This document shows positions 54,821 to 64,000 of a stretch of DNA of 64,000 bases, piece after piece; position 1 is the stretch's first letter, and each line of letters begins with the position of its first letter. The stretch covers positions 1-64,000 of the forward strand of contig JAJYWC010000007.1 of assembly GCA_021791695.1 (NCBI GenBank). The letters are read 5' to 3'. The position numbers and the translations under genes were made by a program. The DNA is from an archaeon. GTDB lineage: Archaea; Thermoproteota; Nitrososphaeria; Nitrososphaerales; Gagatemarchaeaceae. Under the pieces are notes generated by a model, which did no database searches, had not been told where the DNA came from, and saw nothing but the letters and a program-made list of their open reading frames with translations.

Positions 54821-57271
54821 ATGAGCAGACGCAAGAGTTGGTTTCAGATTGATCGAAGGGGCTTCCTGAAGGTCTCCGGAGTTGCCGGACTGTCTGCGGT
54901 CGTTGCTTACTCGCTCCTCTCCCAGAATGGTATCATCAAGAGTATATTAGTTCCTGCCGCCGCCCAGACTCAGCCCCAACAGGGGGCCACCGAAACAACG
55001 TATCGGACGGGGCACGCCAACAACTGTGACGGCTCATGCGGGCTTGAGGCGACTGTCGTGAACGGAAACATAGTCATGTTCAGTAATGCCACGTTCAACG
55101 AGCCGGACTTTCCTCCCAGAATCTGTCTCAGAGGACTGTCTCAGCTCCAGTACGTCTACCATCCTGATAGGCTGAAGTATCCGATGCAGCGAGTCGGAGC
55201 GAGAGGGAGCGGACAGTGGCAGCAGATAACGTGGGACCAAGCAACTACGACCATAGCTAACCAGTTCACCCAGATTGCTTCTCAGTATGGAGCTCAGTCC
55301 ATTTACATAGCGCCCTACACGGGAAACTTGGCTGCCATCAACGGTCTGATCGGGCCGGGATACAGGTTCGCGAGCGTAATCGGTGCGAGCGCCGGTGACT
55401 TCGAAGGGGACAACGAAGGCGACTCGGCGAGCCCCACTGGGGCAGTCGAGGAACTGGGATCGTTCGACGGGCACGAACTCACCGACCTCCTGAACGCAAG
55501 GATGATAGTGCTCTGGGGAAACAACCTCGGAGAAACCGACATTCCCGACATGAGGTTCGTACTGGATGCGAGAGACTCGGGCACGAAGGTGGTCTACATC
55601 GACCCGAGGTACACCACCACGTCCCAACTTTCGGACCAGTGGCTCAGCATAAGGCCGGGGACGGACGGAGCACTCGCTCTTGGGATGATAAACGCGATAA
55701 TCAGCGGGTCGCTATTCAACCAGAACTACGTCACCAACTACACCGTAGGCCCCTTCCTAGTTCGGCAGGACACGAACCTCTTCCTAAGAGAGAAGGACGT
55801 CGTGCCTGGTGGTTCGTCATCAAAGTACATGGTCTTCGATACGACTAGCAACTCTGCCGTGACGAGCGACACGGCTGGCATCACCCCGAGCCTGACGGGC
55901 TCGTACACCGTGGCTGGAATAGCATGCAAGCCGGCCTTCCAGCTGCTGAGCGACCTTGTTGCACAGTACACCCCGGGTGCAGCTTCGGCGATAACCGGTA
56001 TTCCCGCCTCGACCATCCAGACCTTCGCGGAAGAATTCGCTGCGGCGAATCCCGCCGCCATCAAGGCGGGCTTCGGGGGGATCTCGCACTGGTACTATGG
56101 AGACCTGACCTACAGGGCCCTGATAACCCTCTCCGCCCTCTGCGGGTACATCGGCGTCCACGGCGGGGGCGTCACCACCTACAACGGAGCGCTCTTGGAC
56201 GCAGCCATCGACCTGCCAGATTGGATTACACCAGACAAGAAGTCATATCAGTACCTCCCTCCCATCTCCTTCTGCGACGCAGTCCTGAACGGCAACCCGT
56301 ACCCTGTGAAGGCTGCCTGGTTCCCTTGCGACAACTTCGTCAACCAGCAGGGGGACACGAACCGCACTATCTCGGCCATCCAGGCTCTCGATTTCATGGT
56401 CGCCACTGATGTTTTCATGACACCCACCGCCCAGTACGCCGACATCGTGCTGCCGGTCGCAACACAGTACGAGAAGGAGGACATCCTCCTGGGCGGCAAT
56501 ATGTACCTGCAGTACCTGCCGCAGATAATCCAGCCGATGTGGGAGAGCAAGTCGGACCTGGACATGTTCGGTATGGTCGCTGAGAAGATGGGGCAGGGCT
56601 CCTACTTCAACCAGACACCGGACGACTACATCAGCCTGCTTCTCAGTGGTCTGCCCTCAGGCCTCACGCTCGACACGCTCAAGTCACAGGGAGTCGTGAG
56701 GCTGGCAGATGAGGACTTCGCCTCGTCGGCATATCAGCCGATTACGCGCCCCTACGTGCCCTTCTTTCAGCAGAACTTTCCGACGCCATCCGGCAGAATC
56801 GAGTTCTACGTCGAGTCTCTCGTCCCATACAACATGCCACTGCCGATCTATAATGAGCCGATAGAGGCTTCGCCATCCAACCCTCTCTACCAGAAGTATC
56901 CGCTCGTCCTGATTACCTCACACACGAAATTCAGGACACATACACAGTGGAACAACCTGGCCTGGCTCCGCGAGCTCAACCCGAAACAGTTCATCGAAAT
57001 CAACCCACAGGACGCCGCAGCCCGGGGCATAAACGACGGAGACACGGTCACGGTCTTCAACGACCGGGGAACGATACAGACGCTGGCCAGGGTGACCTCT
57101 GGCATGAGACCCGGTACCGTCAACATCTATCAGGGCGATTGGCAGGAGTTTCCTAAGGGGACGGTGAACATGCTGACACACCAGAAGATCAACCCCGCAC
57201 AGTCAGTCGTGTTCCTGTTCCAGTCCAACACCGCATATTTCGATGTCCTCGTGGACGTGAAGAAATCATGA
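54821..57271 (+). CDS. DMSO reductase family molybdopterin oxidoreductase, catalytic subunit (Tat-exported)
   Basis: Tat-like SRRKSWFQIDRRGFLKVSG; CDGSCGLEATVVNG; VLWGNNLGETDIPDMRFVLDARDSGTKVVYIDPRYTTT. Confidence 0.88.
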   Translation: MSRRKSWFQIDRRGFLKVSGVAGLSAVVAYSLLSQNGIIKSILVPAAAQTQPQQGATETTYRTGHANNCDGSCGLEATVVNGNIVMFSNATFNEPDFPPRICLRGLSQLQYVYHPDRLKYPMQRVGARGSGQWQQITWDQATTTIANQFTQIASQYGAQSIYIAPYTGNLAAINGLIGPGYRFASVIGASAGDFEGDNEGDSASPTGAVEELGSFDGHELTDLLNARMIVLWGNNLGETDIPDMRFVLDARDSGTKVVYIDPRYTTTSQLSDQWLSIRPGTDGALALGMINAIISGSLFNQNYVTNYTVGPFLVRQDTNLFLREKDVVPGGSSSKYMVFDTTSNSAVTSDTAGITPSLTGSYTVAGIACKPAFQLLSDLVAQYTPGAASAITGIPASTIQTFAEEFAAANPAAIKAGFGGISHWYYGDLTYRALITLSALCGYIGVHGGGVTTYNGALLDAAIDLPDWITPDKKSYQYLPPISFCDAVLNGNPYPVKAAWFPCDNFVNQQGDTNRTISAIQALDFMVATDVFMTPTAQYADIVLPVATQYEKEDILLGGNMYLQYLPQIIQPMWESKSDLDMFGMVAEKMGQGSYFNQTPDDYISLLLSGLPSGLTLDTLKSQGVVRLADEDFASSAYQPITRPYVPFFQQNFPTPSGRIEFYVESLVPYNMPLPIYNEPIEASPSNPLYQKYPLVLITSHTKFRTHTQWNNLAWLRELNPKQFIEINPQDAAARGINDGDTVTVFNDRGTIQTLARVTSGMRPGTVNIYQGDWQEFPKGTVNMLTHQKINPAQSVVFLFQSNTAYFDVLVDVKKS

Positions 57272-57287
57272 TCACTGGAGTTGATGA

Positions 57288-58160
57288 GTGAAGATGACAA
57301 AATATGGAATGCTAATCGACCTGAGTAGATGCGTGGGCTGCCAGAGTTGCGCGGTGGGATGCAAGGTCGAGAACAACGAGCCATTGGGCATCTGGTGGAA
57401 CAGGGTCTTGACCGTCGGTGGAGACGAGATCGACACACCGTCGGGCGATTTCCCGGACGTACAGATGCATTACCTTCCCCTCAACTGCCAGCACTGCGAG
57501 AACGCACCCTGTGTGAAGGTCTGTCCCGTGCAGGCCACGTACAAGCGCGAGTCGGATGGCCTCGTCCTGGTCGATTACGACAGGTGCATAGGATGCAGAT
57601 ACTGCATGGCCGCTTGCCCCTACGGAGTGCGGACATTCAACTGGGGTACGCCGCAGTATTCACCAGGAGTCGACTTTCCCGTAGGCCACCAGGGTGACCA
57701 CTTCGACCCCGACCCGACTTCGGGACCGAACAGACTCGTATACACCCCAGATCGTCCCAAGGGCGTCGTCGAAAAGTGCTCCTACTGCGTGCAGAGGGTC
57801 GACAGTGGCGTTGAGCCGTTCTGCATTCAGGTCTGCCCCACCGGGGCTCGGATTTTTGGCGACCTCGATGATCCTTCGAGCATCATCTCAACGAGTGTGA
57901 GGGACGGAAATGCCCAACAACTCCTCCCGGAGCTGGGGACGAACCCGCAGCAGTTCTTCATCCCACCGTACATTCAGAAAGATGTTGTGCCGATCACCGG
58001 TAACTCATCACCCTCCAACCTCGTCCCGAGTCCCGACATAATCGCGGCGGCGGAGGAAGTTGGAGGGTACATTCCGGGCTTCAAACCGCCAGCAGGCGAA
58101 ATCGTGCCGCCTCCCCCACCGCCCGCACTCGATCAAAGTACAGCAGGAGATGGTGCCTAG
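57288..58160 (+). CDS. 4Fe-4S electron transfer subunit (DmsB/PsrB/NrfC-like)
   Basis: CVGCQSCAVGCKVEN, CQHCENAPCVKVCPVQATYKR, CIGCRYCMAACPYG. Confidence 0.9.
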   Translation: MKMTKYGMLIDLSRCVGCQSCAVGCKVENNEPLGIWWNRVLTVGGDEIDTPSGDFPDVQMHYLPLNCQHCENAPCVKVCPVQATYKRESDGLVLVDYDRCIGCRYCMAACPYGVRTFNWGTPQYSPGVDFPVGHQGDHFDPDPTSGPNRLVYTPDRPKGVVEKCSYCVQRVDSGVEPFCIQVCPTGARIFGDLDDPSSIISTSVRDGNAQQLLPELGTNPQQFFIPPYIQKDVVPITGNSSPSNLVPSPDIIAAAEEVGGYIPGFKPPAGEIVPPPPPPALDQSTAGDGA

Positions 58161-59516
58161 ATGAAGAGCGAAGGTCCTACGAAGACCACTCATCTGCGCT
58201 TCTACTCGCTGGTCGCTGTCCTCCTGGCGGTTGTCGCCCTAGGCGCGTATGCGTGGATACTCGAGCTGCAGTACGGACTCGCAGTCACCGACATGCGCGA
58301 TGTCGTCTCATGGGGACTGTACATCTCCCTGTTCGCATGGTTCGTCGGAATCAGCGCAGGTGGTCTCATCGTCTCCTCGGCCTCGGCCGTCTTCAGGATT
58401 CAGCAATGGCAGCCTATCGCCAAACTTGCGAACCTAATCGCCTCGGTAGCCATCGCTCTCGCCGCCTTCAGCATAATCCCTGACCTCGGGCAGCCGGGCC
58501 GAATCCTCAACCTCTTCGTCTATCCTAACCTCACGTCTCCACTGATATGGGACATAACGATCATAGGGACGTATCTGTTCATCTCCCTTCTCGAGCTCGG
58601 ATTGCTCTTCTCGGCGGACAGGGCCAAGGGGAGAGGGGACGAGACGAAGTATCTCAGCAGAGAGAGGGTCGTACGAGGTGTATCATTCGTTGCTCTGCCA
58701 GTGGCGGTGCTTACCCACTCCATCACGGCATGGATTTTCGGTCTCCAGATATCGCGGCCGCTCTGGAACACAGCTCTGCTGGCTCCTCTCTTCATTGCGT
58801 CGGCGATAGTCTCCGGTCTCGCCCTGGTGATCTTCGTCTCCGTGTTGGCGAACAAGTACGCGAACCTCGGCGTGGACAGAACGGTCATAACAGGACTGGC
58901 AAGACTGCTCTCGGTTGTCATCCTCGTTGACCTGTTCCTGCTCACGTCGGAGTACATAACGGCGGTCTGGCCGGCGACTCCGGCCGAGATATCACCACTG
59001 GTCGTCGAGTTCTTCGGACCCTACGGGTGGCTAGCATGGACGCAGTGGGTCTTCGCGATAGCCGCGTTCGCGATACTCGTCGTCCCTAGGTGGAGCCGCT
59101 CCAGCGCAGCCCAGTTCGGAGCGTCAGTGCTGCTGCTCCTAGAGGTCTTCTTCTACAGACTCGAGCTGATCATCCCGGGCTTCGTCAACCCGCTCGTTCA
59201 GTACCCGCCTGGTACATCGGTCGGTACGACGACCGGAGGCGTCTCTCTCAGCGGGATTGGTGTAGCCGTTTCCAACGTCAACCCCTCCAGCCCCGGCTTC
59301 TCGTTCCAGCTAGTGGGTGCGTACTTTCCCACCTGGATAGAGTGGTCGATATCTATAGGTATCGTTGCTATGGCTGCTCTCCTTATCACGCTGGGCGTTC
59401 GCTATCTCCCGGTGCGCCCGGCTGAGACAGGTCAAATGTCCGTGCCGACCACCCCTGACGCTTCAGCCACGATAATCCATCGTCGTCCGCCTTCACTGGA
59501 CGACCCTGAAGTCTAA
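58161..59516 (+). CDS. NrfD/PsrC-like membrane anchor subunit
   Basis: Multi-TM, WGLYISLFAWFVGISAGGLIVSS; third in operon. Confidence 0.85.
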   Translation: MKSEGPTKTTHLRFYSLVAVLLAVVALGAYAWILELQYGLAVTDMRDVVSWGLYISLFAWFVGISAGGLIVSSASAVFRIQQWQPIAKLANLIASVAIALAAFSIIPDLGQPGRILNLFVYPNLTSPLIWDITIIGTYLFISLLELGLLFSADRAKGRGDETKYLSRERVVRGVSFVALPVAVLTHSITAWIFGLQISRPLWNTALLAPLFIASAIVSGLALVIFVSVLANKYANLGVDRTVITGLARLLSVVILVDLFLLTSEYITAVWPATPAEISPLVVEFFGPYGWLAWTQWVFAIAAFAILVVPRWSRSSAAQFGASVLLLLEVFFYRLELIIPGFVNPLVQYPPGTSVGTTTGGVSLSGIGVAVSNVNPSSPGFSFQLVGAYFPTWIEWSISIGIVAMAALLITLGVRYLPVRPAETGQMSVPTTPDASATIIHRRPPSLDDPEV

Positions 59517-59538
59517 CTGTCAAGAAGGGAATGAGACC

Positions 59539-60162
59539 ATGTCCAACCAGGAGGCAATCGAGCAGACGAAAGGAAGAAGTGCGACATATCACGTCCTTTC
59601 AAGGTGCTTCAGCAGGCCAGATCGACACCTGGATCAGTTGACCACCGCACTTGACCAGATAGTACACGTCTTCGGCCTATCGCCGGGATTCGAGCCCCTC
59701 TCGGTATGTCTGTCTGACACGGAGCTAGAGTACAATCGCTTGTTCGTTGGTCCCGGGCGTCTGCCGTGTCCTCCATATGAGTCAGTACATCGAAAAGATA
59801 GACCCGAGGTCGAGGCCGGACTTGTGATGGGGCCCTCCGTACACGACGTCCTGAAGCGATACAGTGAGGCCGGCTTCTCTCTTGGCTCCGGGTTCAGAGA
59901 CCTCCCCGATCATATCGAGGTCGAAATGGAGTTCATGCACCTCCTCTGCGAGAAAGAACTGGAGTCTCAGGGGGAATGGTCTCCCTGGAGGAGAAGGCAG
60001 GAAGAATTCGTCAGGCTGCACCTGGTGCCATGGGTCTACCACTTCGCAGACCGCGTGGAACAGAAGAGTCGGTCGCCATTTTACAAGTCAGCCGCCCTCC
60101 TTCTGAGGGAATTTGTCTCGACGGAAGCTGCAACACAGACGGGAGTCGATTCCCTTCGATGA
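59539..60162 (+). CDS. TorD/DmsD-like molybdoenzyme chaperone
   Basis: LEYNRLFVGPGRLPCPPYESVHRKDRPEVEAGLVMGPSVHDVLKRYSEAGF...DLPDHIEVEMEFMHLLCEKE. Confidence 0.88.
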   Translation: MSNQEAIEQTKGRSATYHVLSRCFSRPDRHLDQLTTALDQIVHVFGLSPGFEPLSVCLSDTELEYNRLFVGPGRLPCPPYESVHRKDRPEVEAGLVMGPSVHDVLKRYSEAGFSLGSGFRDLPDHIEVEMEFMHLLCEKELESQGEWSPWRRRQEEFVRLHLVPWVYHFADRVEQKSRSPFYKSAALLLREFVSTEAATQTGVDSLR

Positions 60163-61553
60163 AGGTCTGCGCCGCCATAGGACCTCTTGAAGGGCCGGAG
60201 CTTGGACAAGCGGTGGCTGCTCATATCAGAGAAGATTGGCCCCAGTGCACAGTCGTATCGGACGACGCGCAGGTTCCTGCTGGCACCGAGGCTCTCCTGA
60301 CGGTGGGCACTGGACCAGACAGGATTATGGAATCGATACTGCTAGTCGAAAGGCTGGAGAGCCAGGGCCCGCTTGACAACATCCTCTTCCAGATAGACGC
60401 GAAGCTTGGGAAGCTGACGCACTCAGACCTTGTCAAGACCAAGGTCTCTTTCATCTCTGACGCAAACAGAAGGGTCTCAAGGCGAGAACTGTTCAATTTC
60501 AGGGGAGGTTTCCAGATATATTCGGATGTGCCGTTTGTCTTCACGGAGCGGTGCGACGCGAGGCATGGGTGTTCAAGGTGTGTGGAGGTCTGCCCCGTCC
60601 AGTCGCTCCACATAGTTGGGGGGTCGGTCGCGGTGAACGAGGCCGACTGTGTCAGATGCGGTCTGTGCGCCGAGAATTGTCCAACGTCCGCAATCCAACT
60701 CCCCAGGTTCTCCGAGGAAGCCTTCCTCGGACTTCTGGACGGGTTGAATGTATCGGACGCGCCGAAGAAGACCCTTGTGCTGACGTGTAAAGCAGGCGCT
60801 GTTAAGATCGAGCCATGGATGTGCGTCGAGGAGGTCAACGACGTGGGGGTGGTCGGGCCGCGGCATCTGGCGCTGGCCGCGAGCTCAAGCGTCGGTGCCA
60901 TAGCAGTCTACTGTGCCGACGGACGATGTGTCGGCAAAGAGAAGGCAAGGGCTGCCGTCGAGCTCATCAGGTACATCTCGGGGGATGAAGGCGCTGTGTT
61001 GACCTTCGCAGAGGGCCCCAGCGGAATCTCGGAGGTGATGAGCGCACACGCTTTGTCGCGTCCTCCCAAGGAACCCATGCCGTTTGCACGCAATACATGG
61101 GCGAGCTATGTGAATGCTCTGAGGGCAATCGCAAGGGAGGACGCTAGTGCAGCCGGCCTCAGGCTCACCAAGCTTGTGGTCTCTGAGGCCTGCACTCTTT
61201 GCGGCGTTTGCGCGCGAGAATGTCCGCACTCCGCACTCAAAACAGACGCAGGGGTGCTTTCTTTCGACCCGGCCAACTGCACCGGATGCAGCCATTGCGT
61301 ATCGGTGTGCCCTGAGCGTGCAATCTCTCTGGGGAACCTACCGATACTGTCTGATTTGCGCGAAACGGCAGTCTCGCAAGATGAGGTGGTTCCCTGCGCT
61401 AGGTGCGGTAAGCCTCTCGAGAGCGCAAGACTCCTGAAGAAGGTCGTGACGCTACTTGGCAGGGAAGACCCGATGATGAAGTATTGCAACGACTGCAAAC
61501 AGCGTTTGGCCTTCGAAAGCCTGCTGAAGCGCAAGGGCCAGGGAGGGACGTGA
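60159..61553 (+). CDS. multi-4Fe-4S protein with MvhD-like region and C-terminal Cys motif
   Basis: Four ferredoxin-type motifs: CSRCVEVCP, CVRCGLCAENCP, CTLCGVCARECP, CTGCSHCVSVCP; ATGA overlap with TorD. Confidence 0.75.
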   Translation: MKVCAAIGPLEGPELGQAVAAHIREDWPQCTVVSDDAQVPAGTEALLTVGTGPDRIMESILLVERLESQGPLDNILFQIDAKLGKLTHSDLVKTKVSFISDANRRVSRRELFNFRGGFQIYSDVPFVFTERCDARHGCSRCVEVCPVQSLHIVGGSVAVNEADCVRCGLCAENCPTSAIQLPRFSEEAFLGLLDGLNVSDAPKKTLVLTCKAGAVKIEPWMCVEEVNDVGVVGPRHLALAASSSVGAIAVYCADGRCVGKEKARAAVELIRYISGDEGAVLTFAEGPSGISEVMSAHALSRPPKEPMPFARNTWASYVNALRAIAREDASAAGLRLTKLVVSEACTLCGVCARECPHSALKTDAGVLSFDPANCTGCSHCVSVCPERAISLGNLPILSDLRETAVSQDEVVPCARCGKPLESARLLKKVVTLLGREDPMMKYCNDCKQRLAFESLLKRKGQGGT

Positions 61554-61557
61554 TCCA

Positions 61558-62223
61558 ATGAGGTTTCCGGTGATCATCCTTGCTGGGGGATTGTCCACAA
61601 GGATGGGAACGGATAAGTCCCTTCTTCTGCTGGGGCAGAACAGCTTCCTTGGGTCGATAATCTCGGAGATGCTTGTACTGTCCCGCGAAATCGTAGTCAC
61701 GGTGGGACGAAAGGAAACACAAGCCTATGCCGCGTTCCGGGAAAACGATAAGGTCAGCATTATCAGAGATGAGGAGTATATCGAGAGCCCTCTCGGCGGG
61801 ATGCTTACGGGTTTCAAGCATGTTCACGAGGATTATGCCGCCGTCTTGGCATGTGATTCACCGCTCGTCAAGGGATCCATAGTTAGTCACCTCTTCGCGT
61901 CTGCAGCGGGGCGGGACGCGGCAGTTCCCATTTGGGACATCGCTGACAAAATGACGACTGAGCCTCTCTGCGCGGTTTATAAGGTCGAAAGCGCGCGACG
62001 GGCGATCCTCCAGATTCTAGAAGAAAATGGGAAGAAAGCATGCAGAGAAATGGTCCTTAGGCTGCCCAGCGTTCGTTTCGTTTCCGCTTCTGACCTCAGG
62101 ACCTTCGACAGAGAGCTCGATTCCCTCCGGAACATCAACACGAAGAAGGACTACGAGGACCTCGTCGCGGAACGCCGACCATCCTCTGGTGAAATCGCTG
62201 TTGCTCTCGCCGTCAAAGAGTGA
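61558..62223 (+). CDS. mobA: molybdenum cofactor guanylyltransferase
   Basis: VIILAGGLSTRMGTDKSLLLLGQNSFL...DEEYIESPLGGMLTGF...VLACDSPLV. Confidence 0.88.
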   Translation: MRFPVIILAGGLSTRMGTDKSLLLLGQNSFLGSIISEMLVLSREIVVTVGRKETQAYAAFRENDKVSIIRDEEYIESPLGGMLTGFKHVHEDYAAVLACDSPLVKGSIVSHLFASAAGRDAAVPIWDIADKMTTEPLCAVYKVESARRAILQILEENGKKACREMVLRLPSVRFVSASDLRTFDRELDSLRNINTKKDYEDLVAERRPSSGEIAVALAVKE

Positions 62224-62232
62224 GCAGAAGGC

Positions 62233-63528
62233 TCAGACAACATCTGAAAGAACGTCTGTGCCGAGGAGTCGTACTTCGACTTCCTCCCCGTCGGTAATCG
62301 TTTCATGGGAAGCCAATCTCACAAATCCATGTGCGAGTGAGAGGTTGGAGGTCATGTTGGAGCCCCACCCCAGCGGGACTGCCATGAACTCTCCCCGCGA
62401 GTTACTCGCGCGTTCTAGCCTCGCCAGCATGAGCGCCTTGAGTGGCCGGTCGTTCGAGAAGCTTCCTTTGGCTCGGGCTCGGATGGAGGGTTGCCTCGCG
62501 CCGAAGCTGAGACCCGAGAGCAGGTTGATTGCAGGCAACACTATCTCGAAAAAGGCGAGCGTTGCGGAGACCGAGTGACCAGGTACGACTATGACGGGTT
62601 TGCCGCCGACAACCGCCATGCCGGTGGGTCTGATCGGCACGACCTTCACTCCATGAAAGATTGTTCGAGCTTCGCTCCCAGCCAGAAGGACGGCATCAGG
62701 GGTGTAGTCTCTCTGGCCAACTGAACTTCCACCAACTGTGATAATCGCGTCCGCATCCTTCAGAGCCTTTCTTAGATGCGCCGCGATGTCCGATGGGTCG
62801 TCTTTGGCGATTCCGGCTAGTCGAACCTCTAGACCTAGTTCTTGCAAGAAGCCTCCGAGAAGATTGGCGTAGTTATTTGTCGTAGTGTGTCCGAGGCTTT
62901 CGACCTCCTCGGGGTCGAAAGCCCGCAGCTCATTGCCAACCGATAGTATCCCGACCACGGGGTCCTTGAATACCTTCACTCGCTTCCTGCCCACAGCGAT
63001 GAGCAATGCGATATCTGCAGGGCCGATGATTTTTCGTTTCTTCAGGACCAACTGGCCCTTGTGGATGTCTTCTCCCTTTAGCGATATATTCTTCCAGCGC
63101 TCGACCGTTCGTGCTACCTGAACCCGACCTTCGAGCAGTCTGGTCTCCTCCATCCTCACCACCGCATCACATCCCTCGGGAATTGGGGCGCCGGTCGAGA
63201 CGTGCACCGCTTCTCCACCTTCGACTCTCACTGGATTCGCGTCCGAATTGGGATACAGATCCCCCTTGATGCGAAAAGTCCTGGGCACTTCTGGAGACGC
63301 CCCATCGAGATCGGAGAGCCTGAGGGCGTAGCCATCCATGGCCGAAACAGTCTGTCCGGGGATCTCCAACTCTGAGATGACATCTTCCGCTGCAATCCTT
63401 CTGAGCGCTCGATCCACGGCTATCTCTTCCACCGAAGGCTCGAATGCTTCAAAAGTGCTCTCGATCCTTCGTCTGACTTCCGTGAACTCCAGGAGCTTTA
63501 GGTACCGCTGCGAATCCGCCCTGCTCAT
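62233..63528 (-). CDS. moeA: molybdopterin molybdotransferase
   Basis: SAMDGYALR...VSTGAPIPEGCDAVVRMEE...ILSVGNEL...VGGSSVGQRDYTPD...VIVVPGHSVSATLAF. Confidence 0.93.
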   Translation of the reverse strand: MSRADSQRYLKLLEFTEVRRRIESTFEAFEPSVEEIAVDRALRRIAAEDVISELEIPGQTVSAMDGYALRLSDLDGASPEVPRTFRIKGDLYPNSDANPVRVEGGEAVHVSTGAPIPEGCDAVVRMEETRLLEGRVQVARTVERWKNISLKGEDIHKGQLVLKKRKIIGPADIALLIAVGRKRVKVFKDPVVGILSVGNELRAFDPEEVESLGHTTTNNYANLLGGFLQELGLEVRLAGIAKDDPSDIAAHLRKALKDADAIITVGGSSVGQRDYTPDAVLLAGSEARTIFHGVKVVPIRPTGMAVVGGKPVIVVPGHSVSATLAFFEIVLPAINLLSGLSFGARQPSIRARAKGSFSNDRPLKALMLARLERASNSRGEFMAVPLGWGSNMTSNLSLAHGFVRLASHETITDGEEVEVRLLGTDVLSDVV

Positions 63529-63588
63529 GTTGATCTGCTCCGCGACACACAGCCAGGGAAGTGGGCGTTCAATGCATTCGTCCTCGAT

Positions 63589-64000
63589 TTAACCTATCAT
63601 GGTAATGACCTTTTTTATGTCCCGGGGCAGCGACAGTATGGGTATGCCTTGGAATTCGCCGGTCTCGGTGAGAATCGTCTTCGCCAAGATGCAGACTGGT
63701 GCCGGATGCACTGACAGAAGGTCCCGTGCATCCTTTCCTGAATCGGCGCAAAGAATTCTCACCAAGCCCTCCCGCTTTCGTAACTTCATGTACAGGCCCT
63801 CGATCAGCAGATAATCGACCCCTGCGCCCCGGTAGATCGGAAGGAGTTCGTCCAGCGTCATCCTTCTCGTATCACCTCTCCTGACAATCGTGAGCTCGTG
63901 TGGGGCCAGCGCCACGACCACAGAAGCGCCAGCTTCAGCGTGCTTCCATGTGTCCTTCCCCTTCGTATCTATTGTAAACGATGGCTCGTGGATGTGCTTC
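63589..64000 (-). CDS. mobB: molybdopterin-guanine dinucleotide biosynthesis protein MobB (partial, runs off window)
   Basis: KHIHEPSFTIDTKGKDTWKHAEAGASVVVALAPHELTIV...DYLLIEGLY. Confidence 0.8.
   Translation of the reverse strand, partial: KHIHEPSFTIDTKGKDTWKHAEAGASVVVALAPHELTIVRRGDTRRMTLDELLPIYRGAGVDYLLIEGLYMKLRKREGLVRILCADSGKDARDLLSVHPAPVCILAKTILTETGEFQGIPILSLPRDIKKVITMIG

Noticed and set aside
1-64000. CRISPR arrays and rRNA genes
   Set aside because: No regularly spaced direct repeats and no rRNA-like conserved segments were seen on reading the window.

Overview
GC-rich archaeal chromosome segment. The archaeal assignment rests on an aIF-1A gene, a TrmB regulator, MptA/QueC/QueD-type preQ0 (archaeosine) genes, tRNAs with apparent non-canonical introns and frequent TTG/GTG starts; Thermoproteota/Nitrososphaerota-like is an inference. 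The first ~24 kb is mostly ordinary chromosome: a partial DUF58 gene, membrane and exported proteins, SRPBCC, VOC, TrmB, peroxiredoxin, USP, preQ0 genes, a DEAD-box helicase, an APC permease, PadR and SDR genes. A tRNA-Ile gene at 24826-24922 carries an apparent 22-nt D-loop insertion. It marks the left end of an ~8.7 kb integrated element bounded by a 16-bp exact repeat (24908-24923 and 33584-33599). The element encodes a tyrosine recombinase, a HerA/VirB4-like ATPase with a possible C-terminal nuclease domain, three exported surface-type proteins, unknown proteins and a ~237-bp structured non-coding block. Downstream (33.6-52 kb) is an accessory zone with VapBC, an isolated tRNA 3' fragment, an IS110-family element with structured flanks, an ACR3/Rdx/HxlR arsenic cassette, gene fragments duplicated from intact genes in the same window, and an IS5-type element with an in-frame TGA. 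The right end holds Mrp/DUF971 genes and an operon for a DMSO-reductase-family molybdoenzyme, with MobA, MoeA and MobB genes next to it. All calls come from reading the sequence and supplied translations; no searches or folding were run.
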